Below are positions 30,401-43,430 of a stretch of 64,000 nucleotides of DNA, one piece after another; within the stretch, counting starts at the first letter, position 1; the number at the start of each line of letters is the position of its first letter. The translations under genes were made by a program, and so were the position numbers. Below the pieces are notes generated by a model, which did not search any database, had not been told where the DNA came from, and saw only the letters and a list, made by a program, of their open reading frames with translations. The stretch is from Aptenodytes patagonicus (taxonomy: Eukaryota > Chordata > Aves > Sphenisciformes > Spheniscidae): NCBI RefSeq assembly GCF_965638725.1, contig NC_134961.1, forward strand, positions 3,534,001 through 3,598,000, given 5' to 3'.

Positions 30401-33400
30401 CTGGAGGAGTTGATGTGGATAGTCTCTCCCTGTCTGGATACTATCGTATGGGGTGGTTTCATTTGATTTCCCTCATAAGCAGCTTTTGGAAACCTTTCAT
30501 CTTTGTGCATAAATAAATAAGTGGTCAGTAAAGCAGAGGTAAAAGCAGCATGACTCCAGGCTAGTGCATATGATGCTCATCGGGGAGGTGAGATACCTGG
30601 GCCTACAGTCCTTGTTGCTGTTAATACAGGTTTGCCTAGCATGTGACAGTGCTAGGTTTAATCTCCAGCCAATTCCCAGAATGTTGTTTTAAGGAGTTCC
30701 TTGGAAGCTGGAAAATAAGCGTTTTCATTCCCTTGGGAAGAAGAAGCGGGATATGAGATCTCTTCCTCCTATGTTAATCTTGCTCATAATCTTCTTTGGT
30801 TTTCCTACAGATGTCCAAAAATGAGGAATTTTACTTGAATGGCTTTGGTTTTGAGAATGAAACACAATGTAAACTGCTTAATTGAAACAGGCTGCTTGAT
30901 ACAGCTGATACATTTTATGTTTTCCACCTTAAGCTATTGTTCTCATGCAGCTTGGGAGAACAAGGGAATTGTGCTGTGGTTGCTCAGTGACTCTCTGGGA
31001 ATGTTTCTGAGCCTGTACTTTCTCTCTTTGTAGCCTGTGAAAGACAGCGATCCACACTTTCATCACTTCCTGCTGAGCCAGACAGAGAAGGTGAGGATTT
31101 GGCAGACAGCATCATTCTGCTGGTCTGTCTAGCTTGGCATCCTGCCCTTTGCTGGGACTAAGTACAAGGAGTATGCGTAAAGAGCTCTGAAATGCTCTTC
31201 TTTGGGGCTAGTGGCAATTAGATTCTCATGTGCAATCCTGTAGTTCATTTACTTCCTAACCTTAAGGTTTAGAATGATTTAGCATTGAGTACAGTGAATA
31301 GTTTAAGTAACTAAAGATTATCTAGCACCAGGATTTGACAGGTCTGTTGTAGTAAATTCTGTAGATTGAACATTGAGGGGTAGGAAAAGCTGTTTTTCTG
31401 TTTAAAAACCCTGTTGTTTGATTGTCTTTGATGGTTGTCCTACCAGTTCCTTCATCTGGATGAACTTGTCAACTAACTGAATATGGCAGAAGAATTTCCA
31501 TGACCAGAAAAAGTCCATGTAAAATATAGCCAGTTTATCTCCTGAGAGTCAGAAGCCTTGCAGGATTTTATCTTCAGCAGTGAACATCAGGAGGGAAAGG
31601 AAATTAAATGAAAAAGGATTTATATCTAGCTGAGGATCTGCGCAGAGCCAGAAGGATTAAGAGCAGCTAAGAGTTTTATTCTAGACAAGCTCACAATAAG
31701 CAGCATGGGAAGGAGCAACCTTCACCTTAATGTTTGTTGAAAGCCACATGCCTTCTCATATTAACAAGAAGGTCTTGCTTCCACAGCTGCATTGACATAC
31801 TGAGCATAGATATGAGGCAAGGTGCTCTTTGGCAGGCTTTAGAGATCTCTGTTTTCTTTGGGCCAAATGTGAGAGTAGTGATGCCCTGGATCCTTGCTGC
31901 TAGAGGAGCCTGTTACATGAACTACAGAAAGGAGTTTGCAGTACCTGTATCAGAAGACAGGCTGAATTGCTGGGGCAGGGTGGGAAAGGAAGAGCTTAGT
32001 ATGTTGCAATAGGTTTTTGTTTTTATTTTCCCCCATTGAGGGAAGCCTGAGAGTTTTCCTGCTTTGCAGATGGTGGTGGGTGGGTGAGCTGCCTGTTTCT
32101 ATGTAACAAGGATATGGTCTGTTTGCTCAGCAGAGCAAATCAGCACTGTCCTTCCCCTGAATGCTTTGTTTTCTCCATACAGCCAGCTGTCTGCTATCAA
32201 GCCATCACAAAGAAGCTGAAGGTTTGTGAAGAGGTAAGTCAAATCTTGGGTTTGATGGATTTTCCTTATTGTCATGAGGACTTGCAGTTCCTCCAAAGCT
32301 GTGCGCCTTTTTTTTTTTTTCTTTTTCCCCCCCTCTCTCCCCTCCTCTACCCTCCCCCCCTCAGGAAACAGGATCCACCTCCATCCAGGCAGCAGACAGC
32401 ACAGCAGTCAATGGCAGTATCACGCCTACAGACAAAAAGTAAGATCTCCAACGCACTTCAGCCATTTCCCTTCCTTTTTCTCCTTCCCAGCTCATACATG
32501 CAGCCATTATCCAGCTTGTCACTGAGAATAAATAAACCTAATGTTTCCCTCTAACTACAGATCTCCTCTGTCCTTGTGTGAAACTGATTTGGGGGGGGGG
32601 GGGGGAGGGGAGGGAGGCAGCTAAAAACAAACAGGGGCTGTACAGTAGAAAAATTCAGAATACGGGCTGGCCTGGATACATTTGCAATTCAGGGCTTTTG
32701 TGCCGTTGCCCTTTTCCTGTAGGGCGTACTGCAGAACATTAAGCAGCGGTATTTCTGAATGCTGTATGAGGCAGAAAGATAAAAGGGTGTCTTTCTCCAG
32801 TAGTGCCTGGCAGTTGACTGGGGTTGTTTAATCGCTCTCCTGAGCATGTAGAAGACAAGAGGAAGAGGGAGGCGTGTTCTCCCTGCACAAGAGCTTTGCT
32901 GTGTAGCACGTGAGCTTTCTGGTTTCTTCTAACGTCCCCCTCTCCTTTCTAGAGTGAGAGAAGCCTAACTTAAGCTTCCTGTTTCACTCTGTAACTTCCG
33001 CTCTGTTCAAATTGAGTTCAGGCCACAGCTTGCTGTTTGCCGTTGGGGTCGTTCTCATGGGATGTCAGTTCTCAACTGTACTCCAGGGGAACCAAAATAA
33101 CAATGAAGCTGTTCAGGTAAAACAGTCTCTCAGGAAAGTGTGGCTCAGAGGTGGGTTGGGAGAGAAAGAATATTTCCTCTGTTCTAGAGACTTGAAAATA
33201 GGTGGACCTTGTTTGGGCTGTTTAAGGAGTCTATAGTGACTTGCTCTGACCTGTCTAAATTAGTTTGCTCTAACAAAAGGTAGCATGGCTAGCTGGGAGA
33301 GTGCAGGTTGTTTGCGAAAGCCACAGCGCATCTGTAGTGTGGCTAATTCTGAAGAATTAACTGGGGAATTGCCAGGCAGATTTCGTTACGAAGTTACATC

Positions 33401-36400
33401 AGACATGTAACTGAACACTTGCAGAATCTCCTACTAGAATTGTGGTTTTGGTATGAAGCTAGCTGCATGATGTATAAAAGGATCCTTGCAGCAATGACTG
33501 CAACGGAATTCCTGTTGCAGGTAACAGTAGGGATGGAACTTGTTAGCGCATTGTCTTTTTCTTGAAGGGGGGGAGCAAAACTCTTGCCAGCTTTGGGCGG
33601 TAGCGGGGGAGGCATGGGGGGAAGGCAGCTGGTATCTGGGACTATTGTATTGTCGCTCATGGTGACCTGACCTGTACTGGCCTATTACTTCCTTTCTTTC
33701 TGTGTCTGTCCAAAACTGCAGCTGTAGAGCAGGGACTAGGTCTTTGGTCTGTGCATGATGCTTAGCCCAGTAATCCTTGCTGGGCTTTATTAAAATAAAG
33801 GTTGTAATGTATCATTCAATAGTATAAGCAAGTCATTGTACATGTGACAGTGTAAAAATCAGAAGATTAATTAGAGAAGCACCTGCTGACCTCTAAATGT
33901 TCCCTTTATCTTCAATAAGGCAATAGCTGGCAACAGAAAGCATAAGAGCAGCAATTTTAGTAAAAGAAACAAACAAAAAACCCCAAACAACACCCCCCAC
34001 ACCCCACCCCCAACAAACAAACAAAATAACCCAGACCACCCAAACCTTTAATGCTTAGGTAGTCTTCTGAAGCAGACTAAAGACTTTCTTCAGGAAATTG
34101 TTAGGGATGTTTGGTAAGCAAAATAAATACCAGCTTGCTTTCAAAGCTTGGTATCTGCCCATTCTAGCTGTGGCTACAGTGGAACATGTTTGATTTTGTT
34201 GTGGTTTTGGGATTTTTTGCTGGTGATGCTCCAGGGTTTGCTCTTCATCCTTTCCAAGACCATGAGAGGCTGACACCAATTGCTTTCTGTTGCATTAATG
34301 TTTATCTCTTCCCTTTAGGATAGGATTTCTGGGACTTGGTCTGATGGGAAGTGGCATTGTCTCCAACTTACTGAAGATGGGTCACACTGTCACTGTCTGG
34401 AACCGGACTGCCGAGAAGGTAGGCATGTGCTTAAGGTACAGATGATACTTAACCTGTTCTAAACATGTAGTTACCACCTCTAGCTCAGGGAGGCCTGGAG
34501 TCACCAGTCGGTGGTGCCTGGGAGAGGATGCCAAAGAAACACAAGTATATGCTTGCCACCTCGTTCTATTATTATTTCCTAGGTGCTTGTTGGTGGCCAC
34601 TTTTGACTAGATGAAGCTGTAGTCTGTCTTAGTATGGTCACTCTTATGTTAACAGTCCCCACCTCATTGCCATTTTGTATGAGATGAGAGAGTTGCCAGA
34701 AAAATTACAACCTTGTATATGTGTTGAGGAATATAGTGTAAAGTGCCTCTGGAAATACTACTGATGTAAGTAACCAAGTCATTGTGTCATGGAGCTGGAC
34801 AAAAAGACCAAGTGCTGGGGAGTTGATCCTAGGAGCGGTGTGGTAAGATGCACTGCTTGACCGCAGCTTCATCTACACATCCATTGTGCTGTTCATGTTG
34901 CAGTAACAAAGGTTCTGTTGAAAACCTGCTGTGTCATAAGACCAGGATGAGAAGGGTTCTATAGGTGTATTCAAATGAAAACGGAGCTTATATTACACTT
35001 ATATTCTAGCCAGCGTTATTCTTTGTAGTGGAGGAGGAAAAGTAGGTAACTGGGGGAGATGTGGTACTCAGATGATATTGTGGAATATCAAAGGCAAGAA
35101 GGGCACCGTGGTTACTTTGTTAAAAGGGATTAAAAGATTTCTTTTTTTTAACTGCAAAACATGGATGGTATGAGAGGATAGGGTAAGAAGGACACATGTC
35201 AGTCTCAGCTGTGCATATTCCTGTTTACTGTCCAGTAACACCTTTAGCTATGTCTTGTTTACCAGTTTTTTTCCCTCATCACTCCTGCAAAAACCACAAC
35301 ATACAATCTCTTATCATTTCACCTAAGTGTTCTTTTTCCTGTGTCTGTCTTTTGAAGTTCTTCACTTGGGGTTTCAGAAAAGCTGCAGAAGAGCCCCGTG
35401 TGTGCGTGTGGGGACAAACCAACAGAAGACAACCCAGTTGCTATGTAATTAATATGCCTGACTCCTTTTGAGTTGGGTCCAGCAGCAGAGTTTGTTTCAG
35501 CAAAATGCTAGAGAGCCCATTTGCTCCGTACTTAATTTTTCTTACGTTTGGATTTGTGACTTTTGCAGTGTGATTTGTTCATCCAGGAGGGGGCACGGCT
35601 GGGAAGAACCCCCGCTGAAGTTGTCTCCACCTGTGACATCACCTTTGCCTGTGTATCAGATCCAAAAGCAGCAAAGGATGTAAGGATTAGCTCTTATTTT
35701 TCCTCCACCAGCTAGAGTACAAGATACAGTCACTGAATGCCAGTTCTCATTCCTACTAACCATGGTAGCCTGGGTCATTGTAGATGCTGGGTAGTGCAGC
35801 TATGTAAAAATAAATGTCCCAACAAAAATCATACTTTTAAAAAAATAATCCCTGGGGGATAGGTTTTGATAACCCTCTAGGAGTCTACCGCTGCAGTGCC
35901 AGGCTCGCTTGAACTGCTGATTGGGGTTTCTTTGCAGACACCCTATTGCTTTACCGCTCTTCTGTTCCCCACAGCTGGTACTTGGTCCGAGTGGAGTGTT
36001 GCAGGGGATTCGCCCAGGGAAGTGTTACGTGGATATGTCCACCGTGGATGCAGATACAGTCACAGAGTTGGCCCAGGTAATCACATTGAACTGAACTTCT
36101 AACATCTGTGCTTCAGCAGCAGTACTGCAGTTCTTGTTGCTTCAGGCGGTAAGCTGTTGATAATAAAGATGCTTCTAAAGATTTTTGGGCTTCTTTTAGG
36201 AGACACTCAAGGCCCAGGCAAATAAGACAAAATAAACTGTCAAATCTTGACCAGCAAGCAAAGTTGGATGAGATGTTCCCTGGTGATAACAGCAAAGCCT
36301 GTAGATTTGGCAGGGCTGTTAACTGGCACCAATGCAAATAGCCAGCCAAATTATACAAAGAAGTACTTATAGCCAGATTGGCATTCTGTAGCAAACTGGA

Positions 36401-38994
36401 GGAGAAAGCACTGTCTGGATTGGTTACTGTCCTTAAATTGATAAAATGCATAATCTGCTAATTTTAAATGTTCTGGTTGGGGTAAAAGAATACCTGCATG
36501 TTTCATTCCGTAGAAATATTATTATAGAGAGGATTTCTGTAGAAGTGTTCTGATTATTTCTGATGTTGTACCTTTGATTTCCTCTTTGGCATCTTGATTG
36601 TTATCCTCTGCCCTAAAGGCAGTGTGTGTTGTTGCACAAGAAAAGGGAGCTAGTTTTGGTGAAGTTTTAAGCAGACGTATTGGTGATGCAGTAGTGTGTA
36701 ACATGACTTTGGAAGATGAAGAGTCATACATATTAGTAAGCTTCTGGCTGAAGAGATCTGTCAAAGGCCTTTCCTCTTTGGGGAAAAGGGGGGGAGATAC
36801 CATAACAGTCAATTTTCTGAGATTCCTACACCACATGTACAACTTCAGCACTGGTTCCTTGGCCGTTACAGGGTGCCATGGCAAAAGCACGTAAGTTCAG
36901 CTGCTTAAAACGTGCACAGTAGTGATGGGTGCAGGAAAGTGTTGCTGGAGTGTGAGGGCAACTTTTGGTCTTGAGTACCCTTTGCAGGTTGCAGCGCATC
37001 ACGTGTTAGTGCTTTCCTCTCCTGTTTATGTGTCTGAGCTATTTGTTCTGCTTTTAAAATTCTGTCCTCAGGGACAGGAATGCCCTAAACAATGTTCTTG
37101 CTGTGCTGCCTACTGAGCATCAATGCGTGTTCTTCGTGTACAGCTAACTAGAGATGCTCTTTTTCCAGGTGATAGTGTCCCGGGGTGGTCGCTTTTTGGA
37201 AGCACCGGTCTCGGGAAATCAGCAGCTATCTAATGATGGGATGCTTGTGATCCTGGCAGCCGGCGACAGGGGTTTATATGAGGACTGCAGTAGCTGTTTC
37301 CAAGCGATGGGGAAGACCTCTTTTTTTCTAGGTAATTGAAACACAAAGGGCCTGGTAGCAGTTTCTGAGTCAGTGCAAGGACTGGCAATTCCAGCAAGGA
37401 GTCCGGGAGGCACATGTGTCGTCTGTTTCTTGTCTCCTTGGGCAGTATGGGAAACTGGCCTGCTCTTCTGGAACTTGGCCAATTTCAGAGCTTCCAGCCT
37501 AAGTTTTCTTTTTTTGAATACTGGCTCGTTATGGAGGATCCGTGATACTTTTTTTATTTTAAATCATACTTTGTTATGATCTCTCCCTTCCTTTGAGTGC
37601 TTGGAAAAATGGGTAAGTTTTCTGAAGTCTTTCAGGGGAAGGGAGAGCTGCCAAGTGCTTGATATGAAGAGTCCAGTAGTGTTAATACTGTGTGGGATGG
37701 GGGAGCAAGGCTGCTGTATCTCTTCTGGAGGAATGCCCAATGGTATGTCTCGCTCCCAGGTGAAGTAGGCAATGCTGCCAAGATGATGCTGATTGTGAAC
37801 ATGGTCCAAGGCAGCTTCATGGCAACGATAGCAGAAGGACTGACTTTGGCTCAAGTGACTGGCCAGTCCCAACAGACCCTTCTGGATATCCTCAATCAGG
37901 GACAACTTGCCAGCATCTTCCTGGACCAGAAGTGCCAAAGTAAAGTTCTCTTACATTGTTTTATTATAGGACATTTGCCACAACCTAGCAGCATTTCAGA
38001 TAATGGCAGAAAGGAGAAAATAACTGTCCCATCTTCATCAGCCTGGGATTCTGGGTATTTTAAGCATTCTGGAAATGAAGAGCTGAGTTCCATTCCTTCC
38101 CCTTCATAGCCAGGGCTTCTGAGAATCCACCCCAAGCTCCGCATTGTCTACAGCCTGCTTAGGACTTGAGTTCACAGTGAGGATTTCCTTGGGGCAGGGT
38201 AATAAGTGAGATGGAGGGCAAGCTGCTTAGAAATCTGAGCTCGCTTTGTCAGTGGGCAATAGTGACATTATCTGCTGTGGCCAGATGAAGATAGAGAACA
38301 GAGAAACAGAAGAGCTAAAAGCAGTGTTCCTGGTGATCAGCATGGGAAAGGGAAGTTTGCTGTTGAATTGCATGCCCTTGCAATGTGGGCTTGAATTACT
38401 TTTGTCATGCTTACTTTTTGCACACATTCCTCTCGACAGATATCTTGCAAGGAAACTTTAAACCTGATTTCTACCTGAAATACATACAGAAGGATCTTAG
38501 ATTAGCTATTGCACTGGGCGATTCTGTCAACCACCCAACTCCCATGGCAGCTGCTGCCAACGAGGTAAGAGTGGTTCAGGGTTCAGTTGTGTGTTACTCA
38601 ACATTTCTTCAGTAGAATCGTTTGTCAACAAGAGACGAAAATCTAAGAATTACGTCATCTCTAAGATGAGGGAACAGCGATTGAAATATATTTTGACTAG
38701 GATGGAATTGAATTTGTTTTGATTGTAGAAGCCCTTAGAATATCACATCAGTAAACACAAATGGCCTTAAGATCTGGTGTGTTCTGATCTGCACTGCTCT
38801 AATTACTTGATATACTATGTGGTTCTCTGGTTTGCAGTGGTCAGCAAAGTAATTTTTCTGCTGGGGAAAGGCTTTGCACGGGAGCAGGCACTGATCCTTT
38901 TCTAATTTCTCTTCTCTAGGTCTATAAACGAGCAAAAGCATTGGACCAATCAGACAACGACATGTCTGCAGTGTACAGGGCCTACATCCACTAG
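14949..38994 (+). CDS. GLYR1: GLYR1 (NPAC/NP60), nuclear PWWP and dehydrogenase-like protein, complete
   Basis: A chromatin protein that binds transcribed, H3K36me3-marked gene bodies and is the cofactor of the demethylase KDM1B (LSD2). The 16 coding exons are 14949-14986, 17179-17215, 18370-18449, 26010-26148, 26730-26972, 30017-30103, 31034-31090, 32183-32233, 32365-32438, 34319-34418, 35569-35679, 35975-36076, 37169-37331, 37760-37939, 38440-38564 and 38920-38994. All phases fit (1662 nt, 553 aa, the human length). Order of parts: PWWP domain about 8-68 with PPWPGK at 20-25; a charged linker with AT-hook KRGRPPK near 170-176; the KDM1B-binding segment [12 protein letters not shown] at 214-225; then a beta-hydroxyacid-dehydrogenase fold with dinucleotide-binding GLGLMG at 274-279. 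The region that holds the catalytic lysine in true dehydrogenases reads AAKMM here, with Met437 at the reported replacement site. So an inactive enzyme fold is expected. Intron 3 is 7.6 kb. No damage is seen. Confidence 0.98.
14987..18369 (+). other. GLYR1 introns 1 and 2
   Basis: Intron 1 (14987-17178) begins in the CpG island and turns AT-rich after about 15.5 kb. Intron 2 is 17216-18369. I see only homopolymer tracts and no recognised repeat or RNA gene. Confidence 0.5.
18450..26009 (+). other. GLYR1 intron 3 (7.6 kb)
   Basis: The longest intron of the window is AT-rich, with T runs such as 23383-23402 (20 T). I scanned it for CR1 tails, LTR ends and coding blocks and found none that I could name. 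The open frames in it are short and look random. Confidence 0.5.
26973..30016 (+). other. GLYR1 intron 5, with a short direct repeat
   Basis: This 3-kb intron contains TATAGCATAAAGACCTAT twice, at 29309-29326 and 29352-29369, offset by 43 bases. That suggests a small local duplication. A T run lies at about 28003-28019. Nothing else is recognised. Confidence 0.55.
30104..34318 (+). other. GLYR1 introns 6, 7 and 9 (with exons 7-9 between)
   Basis: These introns (30104-31033, 31091-32182, 32439-34318) carry low-complexity sequence: a 15-base G run at 32591-32605 and an A/C-rich tract at about 33960-34033. No extra exon has support from the known 553-residue protein. Confidence 0.5.
34419..38919 (+). 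other. GLYR1 introns 10-15
   Basis: Introns 34419-35568, 35680-35974, 36077-37168, 37332-37759, 37940-38439 and 38565-38919 separate the dehydrogenase-like exons. I recognise no mobile element, RNA gene or alternative exon in them. Confidence 0.5.
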
Positions 38995-40039
38995 GCTGCA
39001 CCGTTCTTACTGTTAATACTATGATTATTGATTAATATTATTATGATACTGGGTTTTAACTCTGGACCAGTCCATCTCTGTCTCTCCATTTCCTTTTATA
39101 CACAGACTTTGAGATCTGCCACGGAGGCAGCTGCTGCGGTGAGCCTTCCCCTGGTGGCAGAAGGGGGGGAGGAGGGGGCTCCGATTGTTGCAGTCTAATT
39201 AGAAAAATCCATGCCATGCACTGACAGTCATGGAACAGAACAGTGGCGGCTTGTTCAGAAGCTCTGAGGCAACTCTGCCAGAAATCTGCTGCTTGGCTGC
39301 TTTTATTTTCCTCTTTGTATGCTTGTCCAAGATGCTGTTTCTAACGATCCCTTTTCTCTGTTGCTGTGAAATAATGTGTGTGTTGGACTCTCTGCATCAA
39401 GGGGACATTCCCATCTACCTGTGAATATCACTAAAGTCCTTGGTCCCAAGTAAGGTGAGGAGCATTCCTGTTAATCGGCCACTGTTAGAGAACAAAGCAC
39501 CTCCCATGGAGGAGAATGGCAGTTCCAGAAGGTAATGGGGTTGCGTGCAACACTGTCTTGATTCTGTTTCTTTTTAAACTTCCACCTCCCCAGCATTTGA
39601 TGGAGGAATTCCTTGTACTGTTAAGAACAGATTGCATCCATGTCTTCCCCTGTACAGACAACTTTAGCTTAGGGAACACAAACCTTACTGAAAATGAGAG
39701 AATGCCAGTGTAAATGAGCCTCCTAAAAGGCTAATCACAGCTGCCCATCCCACAAACAGCATTGGAGATCAACATGTTTGCATAGAAAACTGCAAGAGAA
39801 ACATACAGCCGAAAACTGGGCCAGAGATACTTTATTTGGGGAAGGAACAAACCTTAGGGTTGCTCCTGGCCTTAGCTTACGTTGCTTTACTTCTTGCCTT
39901 TTTTTTTTTTTTTTTTTACCCTTGTAGTCCATAATTACAAAGGTGTCTTGGATTGTAGCAGTGTCACAAGCAGAGTGATGAGTCTGAAAGGGGTGAGAAG
40001 AATGATCGTAGAGCCAAGAGATTGAGAATCCTGAGCTCC

Positions 40040-40150
40040 TTTCCACGCTCTCTCTGGCCTTTGCATGGTTATTATATCTCTTAGCCTGTTTGCCCATCTT
40101 TAAAGGTGGGTGATGATTACCTACCTCACAGGGATATTTTTGTGTACTGA
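40040..40150 (+). repeat. MIR-like SINE fragment
   Basis: CTTAGCCTGTTTGCCCATCT, then TTTAAAGGTGGGTGATGATT, then ACCTACCTCACAGGGAT follows the MIR 3' order (CCTCAGTTTCCTCATCTGTAAAATGGGGATAATA...CCTACCTCATAGGG). Old and diverged; by-eye call. Confidence 0.55.
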
Positions 40151-42004
40151 TTAGTGATCTTTATACATGTCAGGTTTTCCATACATGTTCTTCGTGTTAC
40201 TACTCTGGGTACAACACTAGCACAGCATGAGACTTTTCCCTGTACCTGTGACTCTGCTTGTGGCCAGATACAACTTCTAGAAAGACTCATAAATAAAATG
40301 GGAGGCTAAGACCACTGTTGAGCTTTAGTCTAGAAACGTGGGGCTTGAACTGCAGATGCCAAGGCTAGAGAGCAGAGGTGCTCTCAGTGTTGATAGCAGT
40401 GCAACCCGGAGTCCAAAGGATGTCTGTCTCTAAAAATGCACAGAGCGTGGTAGGGGGTTTTCTTTTTGTTTTGTTTTTTTTTTTTTTTTGTTCTCAGTAT
40501 TAGCCTTTTAGGAGGGTTCTTGCATTTTAGATTTGAGAGTTAGTAAAATGCCAGTAAGAAACTTCATCGGCCAAAATCACTTCTCAGTGGCACAATCTCC
40601 TCCCTTGGGTTGGGATTCTGAAAGGAAGGCAAGCAAATTCAAATTAGACCGTGTACCTTTAAATCCATGAGGTCTGCCCCTCCCACCATCTTATTTTTCT
40701 AGGAACTTAATGGCTGCGTAGGGAAATTTTCCTGTGGGTTAGGATTTCTTGCCAATCCTGCTTTGTGCAGCACGTGCATATGGTTCAGGGGCACCTTATT
40801 AAGAAACAGAGAAAGTATCAGATACTCATTATGAATCACATCTAACGCCTAATGCTGTAAATGTTACTTTGTTGAGTATTTCACCTCCTGTGATCACTAT
40901 TATTTGTGGGCTAATATTGTGTTACGCATTCTGTCCTGTGGTGAACATCTAGTAATAGATCTGTTAGACATCACTTTGCCCGTTTGTCAGTGGTATATGT
41001 GAACAATACTAGTTATACATACATGTTTCTTTGGGCAGTGCAACTGTCATCCTGCATGTAGATAATCATATTAAAGGCACATATAGGATAACCAGCCATT
41101 AGCCGGCTTTTGACACACTTGCGCTTCCCCCATCCAGAAGAACTCAGCTATTAGCATCAGAAGTCCTTGGTTAAACATGCCGCAGTTAAGAAATCACTTA
41201 CATGAATTGTGTATTGAGGGCATCCGGGGGAAATTGTGTTTTTGGGGGCAGGAGATAAGACCACAGGTATTATAGTGTAAGAAATCTTTTGGGCAGAAGA
41301 GGGAGGTACTGTCTCAGGTCCAGCTGAGAGTGGAACTGTGCTGAGCTAGTGCAGCAGCGTCCCTGACCTGTCCCTGCAGAGGTCTCTTGGGCCAGAGTGA
41401 AGGTGAATGTGTCTGAGCAAAGGTAATGGAGGATCTCCCTCTTTTTTTACTTTGTGGTGCCTCTGGATAGAGTGGGAATATAAAAGGAGCTCTCAAGTCC
41501 TGTGACGTGTATTTCATAGTGAATTCAAAGAACCGTATTTGTGAGAGGGAGAACCACTCCCTAGGCAACTCACTGCTGCAGGTTTTGTTTTCCAGAAATA
41601 CTGTAGTTCTCAAAATGGAGGTCGTTACGTATGTGGGAGTGGCAGGTGCAGACTAGTTAAACACTGTAATTTATCCTGGGAAAGTCTGACTGCAGCTTTC
41701 TGGCGAGGTAGGTGGATGTAGAGTGGCTGGAGGGTGCGGTGCTGCCCAGCCAGCTGTACAATCACAGGTATGCCAGGGAGGAGCAGAAGGAGACCAGAGC
41801 TCTGAAGTGGATGCGAAGTGAGGAGGAGGGATGGAAATGGTGAAAACCGGACTGTTTCAGATGCCGTTGGAGATTGACTCGTGTCGGTCTCACTCGGATT
41901 CTTATATTTATGTCTGTAGCCTCTGAACATGGATCTTAATCTGTTCCTAGGCCTGAGATTTGGGGGGAGGGAAGGTGGGGAAGCTGTGGATTGAGAGATG
42001 CTCT

Positions 42005-42010
42005 AATAAA
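42005..42010 (+). terminator. Candidate proximal polyadenylation signal, GLYR1
   Basis: AATAAA in CTCTAATAAAACTGG, about 3 kb after the stop codon. It competes with the signal at 42326. Confidence 0.4.
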
Positions 42011-42325
42011 ACTGGCTAGTCAATGTTGTCTTAATATTGTTGACAATTCTGTAAAGTTCCTTTTTACGAGGATTTCTGTTTTAGCGATTTGCTTTTTTTG
42101 ACTCCCTCCTTTTTAAAGAGAAAATGTGACACTTGTGAAAAGCTTGTAAGAAAAGCAGTTTCTTTTTTCCTCAATGATAGATCCTATAGAATTAAGGTTG
42201 TGAATTTTTATTTTTTTGCCTTGTTTTTAATTAACGTTTGTCATTCAGAATAGGATGTGTGAAAATGTTTAAATGGCAAAACAAAAAGATTTTTTTGTGC
42301 AATTAACAAAGCTACTGGCAAAAAG

Positions 42326-42331
42326 AATAAA
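42326..42331 (+). terminator. Candidate distal polyadenylation signal, GLYR1
   Basis: AATAAA at the end of a strongly AT-rich stretch, followed by T/G-rich sequence. I consider it the more likely transcript end. Confidence 0.5.
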
Positions 42332-42350
42332 ACCTTTCTTGGTAACACAA

Positions 42351-43430
42351 TGTTTTTGTGGCAGTTTCTGAAGCCTCTCAAACCTGTATTGTGGCATTAA
42401 AGAAATCCGTGCGTTCCTGAAAACATTCAAAAATCAGAGTTGCTGAAAAACAGCACTATGCCTGAGAGCATTTTTGTCATTGCAGAAGCCTGATCTTGTC
42501 AGTGAGGCACTACAAGGGATGAATTTGGATAAATTCCAGCCCTCCGCGTGCAGAGGGCTGCATGCATCTGGACTGAGACAAGGACGCAGGCTTCGTTTTT
42601 AAAGCAAAGAATGCTGAGAGCTGAGGTCCAGAACTTTCTGCTGTCGATGACTTCTTGTGTTGTTTAAGCGTTGGGAGCCTGGTGGCCCAATTGCTCTGTC
42701 TGGAGTATCCTTCCTTCTAGTGTGTGGGGTTTTTGAGCACTAACTCTTAGGAGCAGTGAGTGGGGTTTTCCAAGACAAGATCCCTTAACTGAAGTGTTTG
42801 CAAGCTCTAGAGTACCCTTTTTTGATGATCCAGGCAGCGTGTGCTGTCAAATAGCAGTAGATGTTCGCGTACTGAGGCATAACAGGCTAGTACTGATTAA
42901 TGGTGTGCTTCAGTTAAAATGAATTACAGGTGCCAAAGCAAGGAAAAACTCAGCATTGCTTTAACCACAGTGCTAAAACTGAAAGCGATGGAGCAAGGCC
43001 ACTGGGTCGGAGCTGTGCTCACAGCAGAAACTGGCAATATCGGAAGCTTTCCGGGCTCTGTGGATGAATAATGCCTTCCCTCCCAGAACCCACCTTGCTG
43101 ACGTGGCGAAGGCGGCGATGCTGTTCCCTTGGCCACCTCTCACCCGCAGTATGTCCACTGGGAAAAGGAACCCACCACCTTCAATGCAGAGACTTCACTG
43201 CCAGTATAAATTTATTTCAGTTTCAAAAATTTGAGAATAAATTTGATGAGACTCCCAGGTCTTTACCCATTCTTGAGGATTCTTACATGTATCTTAACCG
43301 CTCCGCAGTCAGCTGCGGCCACGAGTGGTGCGGATCAAAAATTCATACTGCAGCAGTAACTTCAGCATCTGCGCTGCAACCGTCAGCCCACGCGATTAGC
43401 AGGGGCGGTGCGGCCTGCGGTGTTTGAATG
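42351..43430. other. Short intergenic spacer between GLYR1 and ROGDI
   Basis: About 1.1 kb of sequence with no recognised feature precedes the ROGDI CpG island. The two genes are in tandem on the plus strand. Confidence 0.5.

Larger units (their letters stand above)
38995..42350 (+). other. GLYR1: GLYR1 3' UTR (probable extent)
   Basis: No coding exon follows the TAG for 4.7 kb. AATAAA occurs at 42005-42010 and at 42326-42331, both in AT-rich sequence, and either could end the transcript. A MIR-like fragment and long T runs at about 39899-39917 and 40479-40489 lie inside. An earlier, shorter 3' end cannot be excluded. Confidence 0.5.

Noticed and set aside
33012-33120. Possible extra GLYR1 exon ending in CAG before GTAAAA
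   Set aside because: The known protein joins exon 9 to exon 10 without extra residues, and the segment has no similarity to GLYR1 isoforms I know.
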